Shown: positions 50,366 through 60,733 of the stretch, piece by piece
Position numbering within the stretch: the stretch's first letter is position 1
Layout: each line of letters starts with the position of its first letter
Assembly: GCA_947177415.1 (NCBI GenBank)
Contig: CAMWUK010000003.1
Coordinates: 24,723-88,722 of the forward strand
DNA from: an uncultured Clostridiaceae bacterium
Lineage (GTDB): Bacteria > Bacillota > Clostridia > Lachnospirales > Lachnospiraceae
Length of the DNA stretch: 64,000 nucleotides
Direction: 5' to 3'
The notes under the pieces: model-generated
Seen by the model: only the letters and a program-made list of their open reading frames with translations
Database searches by the model: none
Told to the model about the DNA's origin: nothing
Program-made: the position numbers and the translations under genes

Positions 50366-51859
50366 ATGAGAATAAATCATAATATATCAGCTTTGAAAGC
50401 AAATACACAGTTACAAAGAACCAACACAGCTATGGAGGCAAGTATTGAACGGTTGTCTTCTGGATATCGTATTAACCGTGCAGCCGATGATGCGGCAGGT
50501 ATGGCGATTTCCCAGAAAATGAAAACACAGATCCGGGGATTGGAACAGGCATCCAGAAATGCTTCAGATGGCATATCCGTTATTCAGACTGCAGAAGGTG
50601 CTTTGGCAGAAGTAGAGAATATGTTGCAGAGAATGCGTGAATTATCTGTCCAGGCAGCAAATGGAACAAATACAGATGAAGACAGAGAGGCTATTCAAAA
50701 TGAGATAGACCAGTTAAATGCTGAAATTGACAGAATTTCAGAAACCACGGAGTTTAATACCAAGAATCTTTTAGATGGAAATGTAGATAGAAAATCTTAT
50801 TCTAATAATTCAAAAGTGAAATTGATTTCGCAGAGTGATAATGTGGCATCAAAAGATTATAAAGTTACCGTAAATGAAATTGGAACCAAGGCATATATTA
50901 CTGGAAGCGGTGTGGGAGATTTCCCGGTAAGTGCAGAAAATGCAGGGGTTATTTGTTTAAATGGACAGGAACTTTGTATTCAGGCAGGGGATAGCTTATC
51001 TCAAGTATATACAGCACTTCGTGATTTGGGTGATATAGTAAATGTAAATGTGTTTGCAGGAACCGTAGGTGACAATGGCAGCCAGGAAACAGTAGCACTG
51101 GAAGATGGTGCACCTCTTACTTTTGAGGCAAAGAATTATGGTTCTGCAGAAAATGTCAGAATATACAGTGATAACACCAATTTGTTAAACATACTTGGTT
51201 TGACTTCTCCAACTATGAATCCAGCAGGGGAAACAACAGACGGAGATGAGGAAGAAACATTAAAATCTTATGGAACAGATGCCAAAGTTACTTTGGATTT
51301 AGAAGAAGGTTCTGTTAGTGCATTTGAGGATACTGCAACTTATGCGGCAAAAGGAAATAAAGTTACCATTACAGACAAAGACGGATTTGAAATGGAATTG
51401 GAAGTAGAAGAAGGAGCTTTAGATACCAATGAAGGTGTGGCGGCTATTACTGTATTGGACGAAGGACCAATTACTTTGCAGGTTGGGGCTAATGAATACC
51501 AGACGATTTTGGTCAGTATACCAGAAGTATCTTCTGTTACATTGGGAACTGATGGCATAAATATTGGTACAGAGGCAGGAGCCAGCAGAGCCATTGGAAC
51601 CTTGGATGATGCCATTAACAAGGTATCTTCCATCCGTGCAAAACTGGGAGCGTATGAGAACCGCTTGGATCATGCAATCAACAATCTGGATACAACGGGA
51701 GAAAACATGACAGAATCCTTGTCACGAATTGAAGATGTAGATATGGCAGAAGAAATGTCAAATTATACACAAAAGAATGTGTTAGCACAAGCAGGAACTT
51801 CTATGTTGGCACAAGCAAACCAACAACCACAAACAGTTTTATCTCTACTACAAGGTTAA
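50366..51859 (+). CDS. hag: Flagellin
   Basis: [53 protein letters not shown]-terminal [27 protein letters not shown]. Confidence 0.97.
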   Translation: MRINHNISALKANTQLQRTNTAMEASIERLSSGYRINRAADDAAGMAISQKMKTQIRGLEQASRNASDGISVIQTAEGALAEVENMLQRMRELSVQAANGTNTDEDREAIQNEIDQLNAEIDRISETTEFNTKNLLDGNVDRKSYSNNSKVKLISQSDNVASKDYKVTVNEIGTKAYITGSGVGDFPVSAENAGVICLNGQELCIQAGDSLSQVYTALRDLGDIVNVNVFAGTVGDNGSQETVALEDGAPLTFEAKNYGSAENVRIYSDNTNLLNILGLTSPTMNPAGETTDGDEEETLKSYGTDAKVTLDLEEGSVSAFEDTATYAAKGNKVTITDKDGFEMELEVEEGALDTNEGVAAITVLDEGPITLQVGANEYQTILVSIPEVSSVTLGTDGINIGTEAGASRAIGTLDDAINKVSSIRAKLGAYENRLDHAINNLDTTGENMTESLSRIEDVDMAEEMSNYTQKNVLAQAGTSMLAQANQQPQTVLSLLQG

Positions 51860-51908
51860 TTTGCAACGGACTGCAATATAAGTCGTGAATAATTGAGTAT
51901 ATAGGAGG

Positions 51909-51944
51909 ATGCAGGCATATTGAAAATTTATATGCCTGCATTTT
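51909..51944 (+). terminator. atgcaggcatattgaaaatttatatgcctgcatttt
   Basis: Stem-loop after flagellin. Confidence 0.85.
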
Positions 51945-51984
51945 GCTTTATAGGAAACTTCGTCCTATAAAGTGGAAAATAATA

Positions 51985-52011
51985 TAAAAGAAATAGAAAA
52001 AAAGCCGATAT
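51985..52011 (+). promoter_or_regulatory. Sigma28-like promoter TAAA-N15-GCCGATAT
   Basis: Close match to TAAA-N15-GCCGATAA, upstream of the 52077 ORF. Confidence 0.7.
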
Positions 52012-52076
52012 ATAATGTAAGAAGAGGTTACAAGTAACAGTGAAAGCATCTGAACTGTTACGGTGAAAAATAAGAG

Positions 52077-52571
52077 ATGAGGAGGAGAAACATGAAGAAA
52101 GAGAAGATTCAGAATTATTCTGCCAGAATAACACAGGCAAACCGCACGGAATTGCTGGTTATTATGTATGAGATTATTCAAGAAGAATTATCCGCAGCTT
52201 TGGAGTGTTATGAAGAGTCAGACCTGCAAGGCTTTGATGTGGCACTCAGGAATGGACAAAAGTTTCTTGGGGAACTTATGGGTACTTTGGATTATCAATA
52301 CACAATCGCTTATCAGCTTATAGCTATCTATAAGTTTTTGAATAAGACCATAATTGAGGCACGATTGAGACAACAGACAGAACATTTGACAGAGTGTATT
52401 GAAATTATCGACAATATTAAAAAAGGTTTTGAAGGTATTGTAAGTGAAGACACATCAGGTCCTTTGATGAAGAATGTACAAAAATTATATGCAGGACTTA
52501 CCTATGGAAAAGGTTCACTAAATGAGATATCTGTGAATGTACATGACGGAAAACGGGGACTATATGCATAA
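52077..52571 (+). CDS. FliS-like protein (paralog)
   Basis: YSARITQANRTELLVIMYEIIQEELSAALECYEESD; helical pattern like FliS. Confidence 0.7.
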   Translation: MRRRNMKKEKIQNYSARITQANRTELLVIMYEIIQEELSAALECYEESDLQGFDVALRNGQKFLGELMGTLDYQYTIAYQLIAIYKFLNKTIIEARLRQQTEHLTECIEIIDNIKKGFEGIVSEDTSGPLMKNVQKLYAGLTYGKGSLNEISVNVHDGKRGLYA

Positions 52572-52667
52572 GGGAAAGGGCATGTTAGCAAAATGCATGA
52601 AAGACTTATGCACCATAGAAAGCCTTTTGACATAATTCACAAAAAGTGAAAAAAATGAAAAAGGCTA

Positions 52668-52694
52668 TAACAAATTCTGAAAAAAAGACGATAT
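52668..52694 (+). promoter_or_regulatory. Sigma28-like promoter TAAC-N15-GACGATAT
   Basis: Upstream of flgM. Confidence 0.5.
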
Positions 52695-52763
52695 GTATAA
52701 TAAGAGGAAAGAAAGATGCGGAAATGTTCTAGAGTATGATTCCGTTGGAAGGTGGTGGACGAT

Positions 52764-53042
52764 ATGAGAGTTGACGCATATAACGCAGTGAATGCAGTAT
52801 ATAATGCAACAAAACCAGTAAAGAAAGTAAATTCAGAGAAGAAAGCAGGTAAAGATGATACCTTAGAAATTTCACAATTTGGTAAAGAGATGCATGTTGC
52901 TAAGAAGGCAATCAGTGAAACAGAAGATGTTAGATGGGATAAGGTAGAAGTTATTAAGAAACAGATGCAGGAAGGGACTTATCATGTTGCAGATGAGGCA
53001 CTTGCTGAAAAAATAATAGATAGTTTTACAAGAGGAATATAA
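52764..53042 (+). CDS. flgM: Anti-sigma-28 factor FlgM
   Basis: DTLEISQFGKEMHVAKKAI..VRWDKVEVIKKQMQEGTYHVADEALAEKIID. Confidence 0.88.
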   Translation: MRVDAYNAVNAVYNATKPVKKVNSEKKAGKDDTLEISQFGKEMHVAKKAISETEDVRWDKVEVIKKQMQEGTYHVADEALAEKIIDSFTRGI

Positions 53043-53139
53043 AAATATTGTTTAATTATAGATAATTTATATATATTTTCTATACAATTGCGAGAAAATA
53101 ATTCGTATAGAATTATAGGATATAAGGAGGGGGTTCCTT

Positions 53140-53652
53140 TTGGCAAGCATAATAGAAGAATTGGCTTCTATCCTGGAAGAAGAACAGCTGATTTATGAAG
53201 AACTGTTACCAATTGTTACAGAGAAAACAAAAGTGATAATAAAGAATAACCTCGAATCTCTTCAAAAAATTACAGAACAGGAACAAGCAGTGGTAGATGA
53301 GATTACTGCTCTGGAGAAAAAGAGATCCGAGGTTATTATTAATATAGCCATCGTAATGAACCGGAAACCGGAAGAACTTACTTTGACGGAGATTATAAAA
53401 ATGCTGGAGAACCAGCCGGAAGAACAGAGACAACTTAGTAATATTCATGAACGTCTAAAAAGAACAATTCAAAGATTGATGAATGTCAATCATCAAAACA
53501 AATCGTTAATGGAACAATCCCTAGAAATGATAGAATTCAATATGAATTTGATTCAAAGCACAAGGATGTCGCCGGGGAATAATTATACGAAGGGGGCTGT
53601 GGCTTCGCAGTCACCAGCTTTGCAGACAGGGATGTTTGATGCAAAGCAATAA
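53140..53652 (+). CDS. flgN: FlgN-family chaperone
   Basis: LEEEQLIYEELLPIVTEKTKVIIKNNLESLQKITEQEQAVVDEI. Confidence 0.85.
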   Translation: MASIIEELASILEEEQLIYEELLPIVTEKTKVIIKNNLESLQKITEQEQAVVDEITALEKKRSEVIINIAIVMNRKPEELTLTEIIKMLENQPEEQRQLSNIHERLKRTIQRLMNVNHQNKSLMEQSLEMIEFNMNLIQSTRMSPGNNYTKGAVASQSPALQTGMFDAKQ

Positions 53653-53717
53653 AAGTATGGGATTATTGAGAAATGATGATGTAGAAATTTATTCCAAGGA
53701 AAGGAACAGGTGATATC

Positions 53718-55655
53718 ATGAGCTTGATGACAAGTATGTCTGTGGGGGTATCTGGATTAAAGGCTGCTCAATCCGGAATCAATACCACAGCACACAATTT
53801 ATCTAATGTATCCACACAGGGATATAGCAGACAACAAAATTTAAATGTGGATTTTGTATACAATACCATAGATTACACACATATTAATTATTCACAAATA
53901 GGTTATGGAACGAATGTCAGTATTGTAAGACAGAATAGAGATGTTTTTTTAGACAAATCTTACCGTTTGGAAGTGGGAAGAGAAAAATTTTATGATATAC
54001 AGACGGATGCAGTAGATGAAATAGAGAATGTTTTTGGTGAATTAGAGGGGGTAACTTACCAAGAGACTTTAACAGGTGTATGGTCTGCTATTGAAGAATT
54101 GGTTAAGGAGCCGGACAGTATTGTAAAACGTACTGCGTTGATACAAACTGCAAATACATTTACCAGACGTTCACAGGATATTTATGCTCAACTGGAAGAA
54201 TACCAGATTAATTTAAATACACAGATACAGGATTCGGTAAAACGTATTAACCAGATTGGTAAAGAGATAGCAGAATTGAACAAGAAGATAGCAAGATTTG
54301 AATCTGGACCAGAACAAGCCAATGATTACCGGGATAATCGTAATGTGCTGCTGGATGAACTGGCAGAATATGCACACATTACTTACAAAGAAGATATTTC
54401 TGGAATGGTAACGGTGAGCGTAGAAGGAAGACAGTTCGTAATGACGGACTATGTATTTGAGATGGATACAGAGCCAGTTGATGAGACTACAACCATGTTA
54501 AATGTAATATGGAAAGATGGGAAATCTGTTTTTAATTTGGAACAGGAATGTACTTCCGAAAAAAATACAGATGTAGGAAAGTTAAAGGGACTTCTGATTG
54601 CCAGAGGAAATAAAGTAGCAAATTATAAAGATATTCCAGATCAAAATGATAGTAAATATTACAATACAGATGAAAATGGAGAACCTATATTCTTGTCAAG
54701 AGTATATGAGGAGGATGTATTGAAATATAACCATACAATAGGTCTATCCGTAATTATGTCTGCTATGGCAGGATTTGATCGTTTGGTACATGGTGTAGTA
54801 ACTGCAATTAACGATGCATTATGTCCAAATGCGACGATAGAAAATGCATTATCCGGTTTGGGATTGACAACAGATACAGATAGTGTTTCCTATAGCACCT
54901 CAAGAACAATTGGTGGTGTGATGGTAGAAGAAGAAATTGTAATTACCAGTGAAGGCAAAAGAACGATGACGTATGTAAATGGTGAATTGGTAGATGAAGG
55001 CGAAATTGATGAAAGTTTTACTTTAGCAGATGTAAAAATATGGGATGAATATAATGCCGGAATCGGAATGGATGAAGAGAATACTCCAAGAGAAGCGTTA
55101 TTTGACCGCCAGTATAAGGAACGGTATTCGGAGACTACCATTCAAGTAACAGATGAAGAAGGAAATACTTATGATAAGACAATCTGGGTATATAATGAGG
55201 AAGATGAATCAGATCCATACAGTTTATATACTGTTAAACAGTTAATTATGAATGAAGAAATAGAACAGGATCCTTCAAAAATTCCGTTGTCTGGCAATGA
55301 ATATAAAGGATTTTATGGTGCTTATGATGTAGAATCCTGTAGCAGGTTAGAAGAAATATGGGAAGAAGAGTTTGCACCTTTGAATCCTAATGTATTAGTA
55401 ACAGGTACATTTATGGAATACTATAATGCATTTATAGGGGATATCGCCTCTATTGGTAATGAATATCGTGGAATGTATGAGAATCAGCAAGATTTAGTAG
55501 AGAGTATTGACAGCAAGAGACAGGAAACATTTGGGGTATCTTCGGATGAGGAACTTACCAATATGATTATGTATCAACATGCATATAATGCCAGCTCCAG
55601 ATATATTACAACAGTAGACCAGATGTTGCAGCATTTATTAGAAAGATTAGGATAG
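53718..55655 (+). CDS. flgK: Flagellar hook-associated protein FlgK (copy 1)
   Basis: GVSGLKAAQSGINTTAHNLSNVSTQGYSRQQ; C-terminal YQHAYNASSRYITTVDQMLQHLL. Confidence 0.93.
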   Translation: MSLMTSMSVGVSGLKAAQSGINTTAHNLSNVSTQGYSRQQNLNVDFVYNTIDYTHINYSQIGYGTNVSIVRQNRDVFLDKSYRLEVGREKFYDIQTDAVDEIENVFGELEGVTYQETLTGVWSAIEELVKEPDSIVKRTALIQTANTFTRRSQDIYAQLEEYQINLNTQIQDSVKRINQIGKEIAELNKKIARFESGPEQANDYRDNRNVLLDELAEYAHITYKEDISGMVTVSVEGRQFVMTDYVFEMDTEPVDETTTMLNVIWKDGKSVFNLEQECTSEKNTDVGKLKGLLIARGNKVANYKDIPDQNDSKYYNTDENGEPIFLSRVYEEDVLKYNHTIGLSVIMSAMAGFDRLVHGVVTAINDALCPNATIENALSGLGLTTDTDSVSYSTSRTIGGVMVEEEIVITSEGKRTMTYVNGELVDEGEIDESFTLADVKIWDEYNAGIGMDEENTPREALFDRQYKERYSETTIQVTDEEGNTYDKTIWVYNEEDESDPYSLYTVKQLIMNEEIEQDPSKIPLSGNEYKGFYGAYDVESCSRLEEIWEEEFAPLNPNVLVTGTFMEYYNAFIGDIASIGNEYRGMYENQQDLVESIDSKRQETFGVSSDEELTNMIMYQHAYNASSRYITTVDQMLQHLLERLG

Positions 55656-55685
55656 AACCAGATTTTAGAGAAGGAGTGATAGTAT

Positions 55686-57593
55686 ATGCCATCAACTTTT
55701 TTTGGAATAACAATAGGAAAATCAGGATTGTACGCTTCGCAGGCGGCAATTAACACTACAGCACATAATGCTTCCAATGCTACGACAGATGGATATTCCA
55801 GACAGGTGGTTGATCAAAAAGCAAGTGTGCCATTGCCTTTATATACTACTGCAGGTATGGCAGGCAGCGGCGTAGATGTAACAGGAATTAACCGTGTAAG
55901 AAACCAATATTATGATGAAAAGTATTGGAACTGTAATACAAAATATGGGAATTATAAGGCAAAAGAGTACTATATGACTTCAATACAAGGGTATTTTAGT
56001 GAAACAAATGTAGAAGGACTCACAGCATCCTATACGGACTTTTGTATGGCATTAAAAAATTTAAAAGATAATGTGGCAGATGCAACAGTCCGTACAGAAG
56101 TAATAGAATATGCAGGTAATTTTGCGGAATATGTAAATTATTTGTCAAATTGTATGCAGGAAATGCAATCAGAGGCTAATGCAGATATTAAGGCGACTGT
56201 AGACAGAATCAATTCCATTGGTGCCCAGATTGCTAATTTGAATAAACAGATTAATACCTTGGAGTTAAGAGGCGGTAAGGCAAATGATTTACGGGATGAG
56301 AGAGACTTGCTTCTTGATGAATTATCAGAATACGCCAATATTTCTGTAACAGAAATGCAAAGAGGTGACACTACTACCAGTTACAACGAATTTATAGTAA
56401 AAATAGATGGTAAGACATTAGTAGACAGTTACCATTATAATACATTAAATATGGTTTCTATAGATGGTAAAGTATGCCAGAATGATATAGATGGCATGTT
56501 TGATATAGAATGGAGCGATGGTCAGGACTTTAATAGTGCAAGTATTAGCCTTGGCGGAAAATTGCAGGCTTTATTCGAGATCAGGGATGGCAACAATGGA
56601 GAAAACTTTACCGGAACAGTAGCAGAAGGCAGTGGAACACAAGGAGAAGAGTCCATAGTAATTACTTCTACAAGTTGCAATGATATCAACAAACTAAATA
56701 TTCCAGAGCAAGATGGAATCATTAAAATCGGTACCAAGATATATTACTATGACAGTTTTCATGTAGAGATAACAGAAGAAGGTTACCAATATACATTTGA
56801 AGGTTTGAAAGATGAAAAAGGAAATTATGGTCTGACACTTAATGCGGAAGGTAAGTCAGTTTCTATTGGTAACCACATGGAGTATAAAGGTGTTCCTTAC
56901 TATCAGGCAAGATTGAATGAATTTGTAAGAAATTATGCAGCAAATTTCAATACATTACATAATCAGGGAGAAGACTTACATGGAGAAAAGGGACTGGATC
57001 TCTTCAATGGAATTTGTGCAGTAACAGGTTCGAATTTTACTTTAGAAGAAATACCATATCTGGAATCTGAAACAGATGAAGAGGGAAATATAACAGGAAC
57101 TCAGGGCTTTTATTCTAAAATAGCCACAGATGAAGAGGGAAATGTGATATACAACGAGGATGGAACAGTGACATCTTCTTATTATAGTATGACTGCCCTG
57201 AATTTTGCTGTAAATCAGGCAATTTTAAAGGATTCACAGAAGATTGCCTGTGCAGAGGAGCTGGATAACGGTGTAGAAGAGTGTGGTATTTTGGATAAGT
57301 TAATTGCATTACAGCATGAGGGCGAAATGTTCAAGGAAGGAACAGCAGATGAGTTTATGCAGACTTTTACAGCTAATATAGCTATTGATACACAACAATC
57401 TACTTTGTTCTCAACCAGCCATAAGAACATTTTGGCATCCATTGATAATCAGAGAATGGAGATATCCAGTGTAGATGAAGATGAAGAAGCATTGAATCTG
57501 GTAAAATATAAGCATGCTTATGATTTATCTTGTAAAGTTATATCGGTTATGGATCAGATATATGATAAATTAATTAATGGAACTGCAGTATAA
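55686..57593 (+). CDS. Flagellar hook-associated protein FlgK-like (copy 2)
   Basis: IGKSGLYASQAAINTTAHNASNATTDGYSRQVV; C-terminal YKHAYDLSCKVISVMDQIYDKLI. Confidence 0.9.
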   Translation: MPSTFFGITIGKSGLYASQAAINTTAHNASNATTDGYSRQVVDQKASVPLPLYTTAGMAGSGVDVTGINRVRNQYYDEKYWNCNTKYGNYKAKEYYMTSIQGYFSETNVEGLTASYTDFCMALKNLKDNVADATVRTEVIEYAGNFAEYVNYLSNCMQEMQSEANADIKATVDRINSIGAQIANLNKQINTLELRGGKANDLRDERDLLLDELSEYANISVTEMQRGDTTTSYNEFIVKIDGKTLVDSYHYNTLNMVSIDGKVCQNDIDGMFDIEWSDGQDFNSASISLGGKLQALFEIRDGNNGENFTGTVAEGSGTQGEESIVITSTSCNDINKLNIPEQDGIIKIGTKIYYYDSFHVEITEEGYQYTFEGLKDEKGNYGLTLNAEGKSVSIGNHMEYKGVPYYQARLNEFVRNYAANFNTLHNQGEDLHGEKGLDLFNGICAVTGSNFTLEEIPYLESETDEEGNITGTQGFYSKIATDEEGNVIYNEDGTVTSSYYSMTALNFAVNQAILKDSQKIACAEELDNGVEECGILDKLIALQHEGEMFKEGTADEFMQTFTANIAIDTQQSTLFSTSHKNILASIDNQRMEISSVDEDEEALNLVKYKHAYDLSCKVISVMDQIYDKLINGTAV

Positions 57594-57629
57594 GGATAGG
57601 ATGAAAGTCTAAAGAAAGGAGTGTAGGGC

Positions 57630-59225
57630 ATGAGAGTTACCAATATTATGATGACAACAAATATGTTGGGAAATATAACAAGAAATAAAACAGATATGAA
57701 CACCAAATTTAACCAATATGCTACCGGACAGAAGATTCAGAAACCTTCCGAAGATCCGGTTGTAGCAATTCGTTCTTTGAAATACCGTGCCAACCTAACA
57801 GAATTAAAACAATATCTGGATAAGAATGTTCAGGATGCATTTGAGTGGATGAATATAACAGAAAGTGCATTGGATAATATGAATGAATTGATGACAAAGA
57901 TGTATAGTTATTGTACACAAGGTGCACAGGATACTTATGAAACAATAGACAGGGATAGTATTGCACAGACTTTGCAGCAATATAAAGAAGAAATTTATGA
58001 ATGTTTGAATGCGGATTATGCAGGAAGATATGTTTTTTCGGGATATCGTACTGACACAACTGTATGTTATGAGGATAAAACAATAAATACAGAATTTGAG
58101 ATAAAAGAACCATTAACTTTCCAGAATCTTTATAAAAGAGATTATGTATTTGGAGGTGCCAGATATCAGGAAGGGACTACCACAGAAAGTTATAAACAGA
58201 TGGCTCCAACGACAGATTCGGCATATTTGTTAGATTTATCCTATACAGATATTAAAACTATGACAGGTCTTACTTATGTCAATGCAGATGGAGAAGAAGT
58301 AAATCTTATGGAAAGTTTCGATTTTCGTGAGATTGATTCTACAGAGACTATCGGTGAAGATGGAGGAGTGACTGCATCTGTGTACTCTGTAGGAAGTAAT
58401 GAAATTGTATTTATCCGGGATACCGGTGAACTGGTATTATCTCCAGAAGCTTATGAAGCACTTCGTACTTCAAAAAGTATTACTGCCAACTATGTAAAAA
58501 ATACATTTAATAAGGGTGACTTACGTCCGGAAATGTATTTTGATTGTGTAGGATATTCTATGACATTAGATGAAGAAAGCGGAGAGATGGTAAGACGCAC
58601 AGATGAAGACGGAAATGAAGAAGGAATAAGTTACACAAAGCCAAGAGAACAGGATATCTGCTATGAAGTGAATTTTTCACAGAATTTAAAAGTAAATACC
58701 ATGGCGAATGAAACCTTAAATGGTACTTTTGCCAGAGTATTTGATAATATTATGGCAGCGGTAAATGATGCATACAATACACAGCAGGAGATTGACAATG
58801 TGGATTTACTTCTGGCAAGAACAGACAATACAGATGATGTAACAGAAGCGTTAGGAGCTTTAAGAGAGCAATTAGAGACTGAGCTGACTTTGAAAAAGTC
58901 TATGTTGCAAAAAGCTTTTAGTAATGGAATGGCTGGTGTGAAAGAAGCACAAGATGGAACAAAGGCTGCCAATGATGATGGATCAGTAAGTAAAATTAGT
59001 GTAAGTATTGCAACTACCAGTTTGGGAAGCAGATATACCAGATTAGAGTTGATAGAAAACCGTTTAACAGAACAAGAAACATCCTTTACAGAGATTCTTA
59101 CAAATAATGAGAGTGTAAATATTGAGGATGCAATTATCAACTATAATGCAGCGGAAAATACTTATAATGCTTCGTTATCTGCAGCATCAAAGGTAGTACA
59201 AAATTCGTTATTGAATTTTCTATAA
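57630..59225 (+). CDS. flgL: Flagellar hook-associated protein FlgL
   Basis: MRVTNIMMTTNMLGNITRNKTDMNTKFNQYATGQKIQKPSEDPVVAIRSLKYR. Confidence 0.92.
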   Translation: MRVTNIMMTTNMLGNITRNKTDMNTKFNQYATGQKIQKPSEDPVVAIRSLKYRANLTELKQYLDKNVQDAFEWMNITESALDNMNELMTKMYSYCTQGAQDTYETIDRDSIAQTLQQYKEEIYECLNADYAGRYVFSGYRTDTTVCYEDKTINTEFEIKEPLTFQNLYKRDYVFGGARYQEGTTTESYKQMAPTTDSAYLLDLSYTDIKTMTGLTYVNADGEEVNLMESFDFREIDSTETIGEDGGVTASVYSVGSNEIVFIRDTGELVLSPEAYEALRTSKSITANYVKNTFNKGDLRPEMYFDCVGYSMTLDEESGEMVRRTDEDGNEEGISYTKPREQDICYEVNFSQNLKVNTMANETLNGTFARVFDNIMAAVNDAYNTQQEIDNVDLLLARTDNTDDVTEALGALREQLETELTLKKSMLQKAFSNGMAGVKEAQDGTKAANDDGSVSKISVSIATTSLGSRYTRLELIENRLTEQETSFTEILTNNESVNIEDAIINYNAAENTYNASLSAASKVVQNSLLNFL

Positions 59226-59238
59226 GCAGACAATAAAA

Positions 59239-59279
59239 ATGGGCTGTCGTATGAATTATTTATTGCGGCAGCCTTTCTT
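59239..59279 (+). terminator. atgggctgtcg...cggcagccttt
   Basis: Stem-loop with T tract. Confidence 0.6.
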
Positions 59280-59330
59280 AGGATAAAATAGGGAAGATGG
59301 CAACAAGGATTAGAAATGGAGGAAATGGGA

Positions 59331-59798
59331 ATGTTAGTAAAGACAAAGTATTTTGGGGAAATTGATTTGTCAGAGGATAAAATATTAGAATTTGAGAATG
59401 GAATAATGGGCTTTGAGGAGTATACAAAGTACACTATTTTATATGATAGTGAAGAAGAGAAAAAAGGGAATATCATGTGGTTCCAGAGTGTAGAGGAACC
59501 AGCATTAGCCCTTCCGGTAATTAATCCGTTATATATAAAGAAAGATTATAATCCTGAAGTCAGTGAAGAGCTGTTACAACCCCTTGGAGAGATAGATGAA
59601 GAAAATCTTTGCATGCTTTTAATTCTTACTGTACCAAGAGATGTAAAACATACAACTGCAAATTTGAAAGCACCCCTTATTGTCAATGCAGAGACTAGAA
59701 AAGGATGTCAGGCAATTGCAGAAAATGCAGATTATGAAGTGAAATATAATGTATATGAAGCCATTCAAAAAATGAAAGAGGAAAAGGGGGACGAGTAA
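59331..59798 (+). CDS. fliW: Flagellar assembly factor FliW
   Basis: MLVKTKYFGEIDLSEDKILEFENGIMGFEEYTKY. Confidence 0.95.
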   Translation: MLVKTKYFGEIDLSEDKILEFENGIMGFEEYTKYTILYDSEEEKKGNIMWFQSVEEPALALPVINPLYIKKDYNPEVSEELLQPLGEIDEENLCMLLILTVPRDVKHTTANLKAPLIVNAETRKGCQAIAENADYEVKYNVYEAIQKMKEEKGDE

Positions 59799-60022
59799 TG
59801 TTAGCTCTATCCAGAAAGCAAAATGAATCTATTGTAATTGGAAATGATATTGAAGTAACAATATTAGATGTAAAAAATGAACAGGTTAAGATTGGAATTA
59901 GTGCACCAAAACATGTGGGAATTTATCGAAAAGAAATATATTTGCAGATTCAGGAAGAAAATAAAAAGGCTATGGAAAGTACTGCACCTACCTTGAATGA
60001 TGTGGAAGAACTCTTTAAATAA
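59798..60022 (+). CDS. csrA: Carbon storage regulator CsrA
   Basis: MLALSRKQNESIVIGNDIEVTILDVKNEQVKIGISAPKHVGIYRKEI. Confidence 0.97.
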   Translation: MLALSRKQNESIVIGNDIEVTILDVKNEQVKIGISAPKHVGIYRKEIYLQIQEENKKAMESTAPTLNDVEELFK

Positions 60023-60038
60023 AAGGCAAAACCAAATT

Positions 60039-60230
60039 GTAACTATTCAGAACCCCTCATTCGGATTTTTCCAGAATATACTTAATACCTGATAATTTCC
60101 CATAATGGCTGGTAAAAATCCTCATGTGGGCATCAGCCCAATAAAAGTGAGTATACAAATTGCATTTAATAAATAAATTTATTTATTAAATGCAATTTGT
60201 ATATCACTTTTGCAGGTTCTGAATAGTTAC
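60039..60230. mobile_element. MITE-like element Q, 192 bp, containing a 52-bp perfect palindrome
   Basis: TIRs GTAACTATTCAGAACC/GGTTCTGAATAGTTAC; perfect 8-bp repeats accaaatt at 60031-60038 and 60231-60238; palindrome 60152-60203. Confidence 0.92.
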
Positions 60231-60260
60231 ACCAAATTGGATAAATCATATAAATCAATA

Positions 60261-60288
60261 TAAACTTTTAAATGGGAAATGTCGATAA
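60261..60288 (+). promoter_or_regulatory. Sigma28-like promoter TAAA-N16-GTCGATAA
   Basis: Upstream of FlaG/FliD. Confidence 0.5.
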
Positions 60289-60317
60289 AAAGAATAGCAG
60301 ATAGTTTTTAGTGTGAC

Positions 60318-60719
60318 ATGGAGGTGGATATTATGACAGGTGTAAAGAGCGATTATACAGAAAATTATAACAAACCAGAATGTATGGTAGAAAAGATATC
60401 AAAGAAAGCAACAACGAATGAAGCAGTGAAGAAGCATGTAGAACAGAAAAAAGAAGAAGAAAAAGCAGGTGAAATGAAAGGAAAAAAAGATCCTGCTGAA
60501 AAACAAATCAAAGCTGCTTTGGAGCAGGCAAATCATCAGGCAAAAATGAAACAGACAGCCTGCGAATTTACATACGATGAAGATACAAAGAGAATTTCTA
60601 TTACTGTGAAGGATAAAGATACAGATGAAATAATCCGTGAAATTCCTGGTGAAGAGACTTTAGAGATGATTTCAAAAATATGGGAACTTGCAGGAATATT
60701 GATTGACGAGAAAAGATAG
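60318..60719 (+). CDS. flaG: FlaG-family protein
   Basis: FTYDEDTKRISITVKDKDTDEIIREIPGEETLEMISKIWELAGILIDEKR. Confidence 0.9.
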   Translation: MEVDIMTGVKSDYTENYNKPECMVEKISKKATTNEAVKKHVEQKKEEEKAGEMKGKKDPAEKQIKAALEQANHQAKMKQTACEFTYDEDTKRISITVKDKDTDEIIREIPGEETLEMISKIWELAGILIDEKR

Positions 60720-60733
60720 AAGGAGGAATTGTT

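Noticed and set aside
58661-59140. 159-aa minus-strand ORF
   Set aside because: Antisense to flgL; Ser/Leu-rich antisense artefact.
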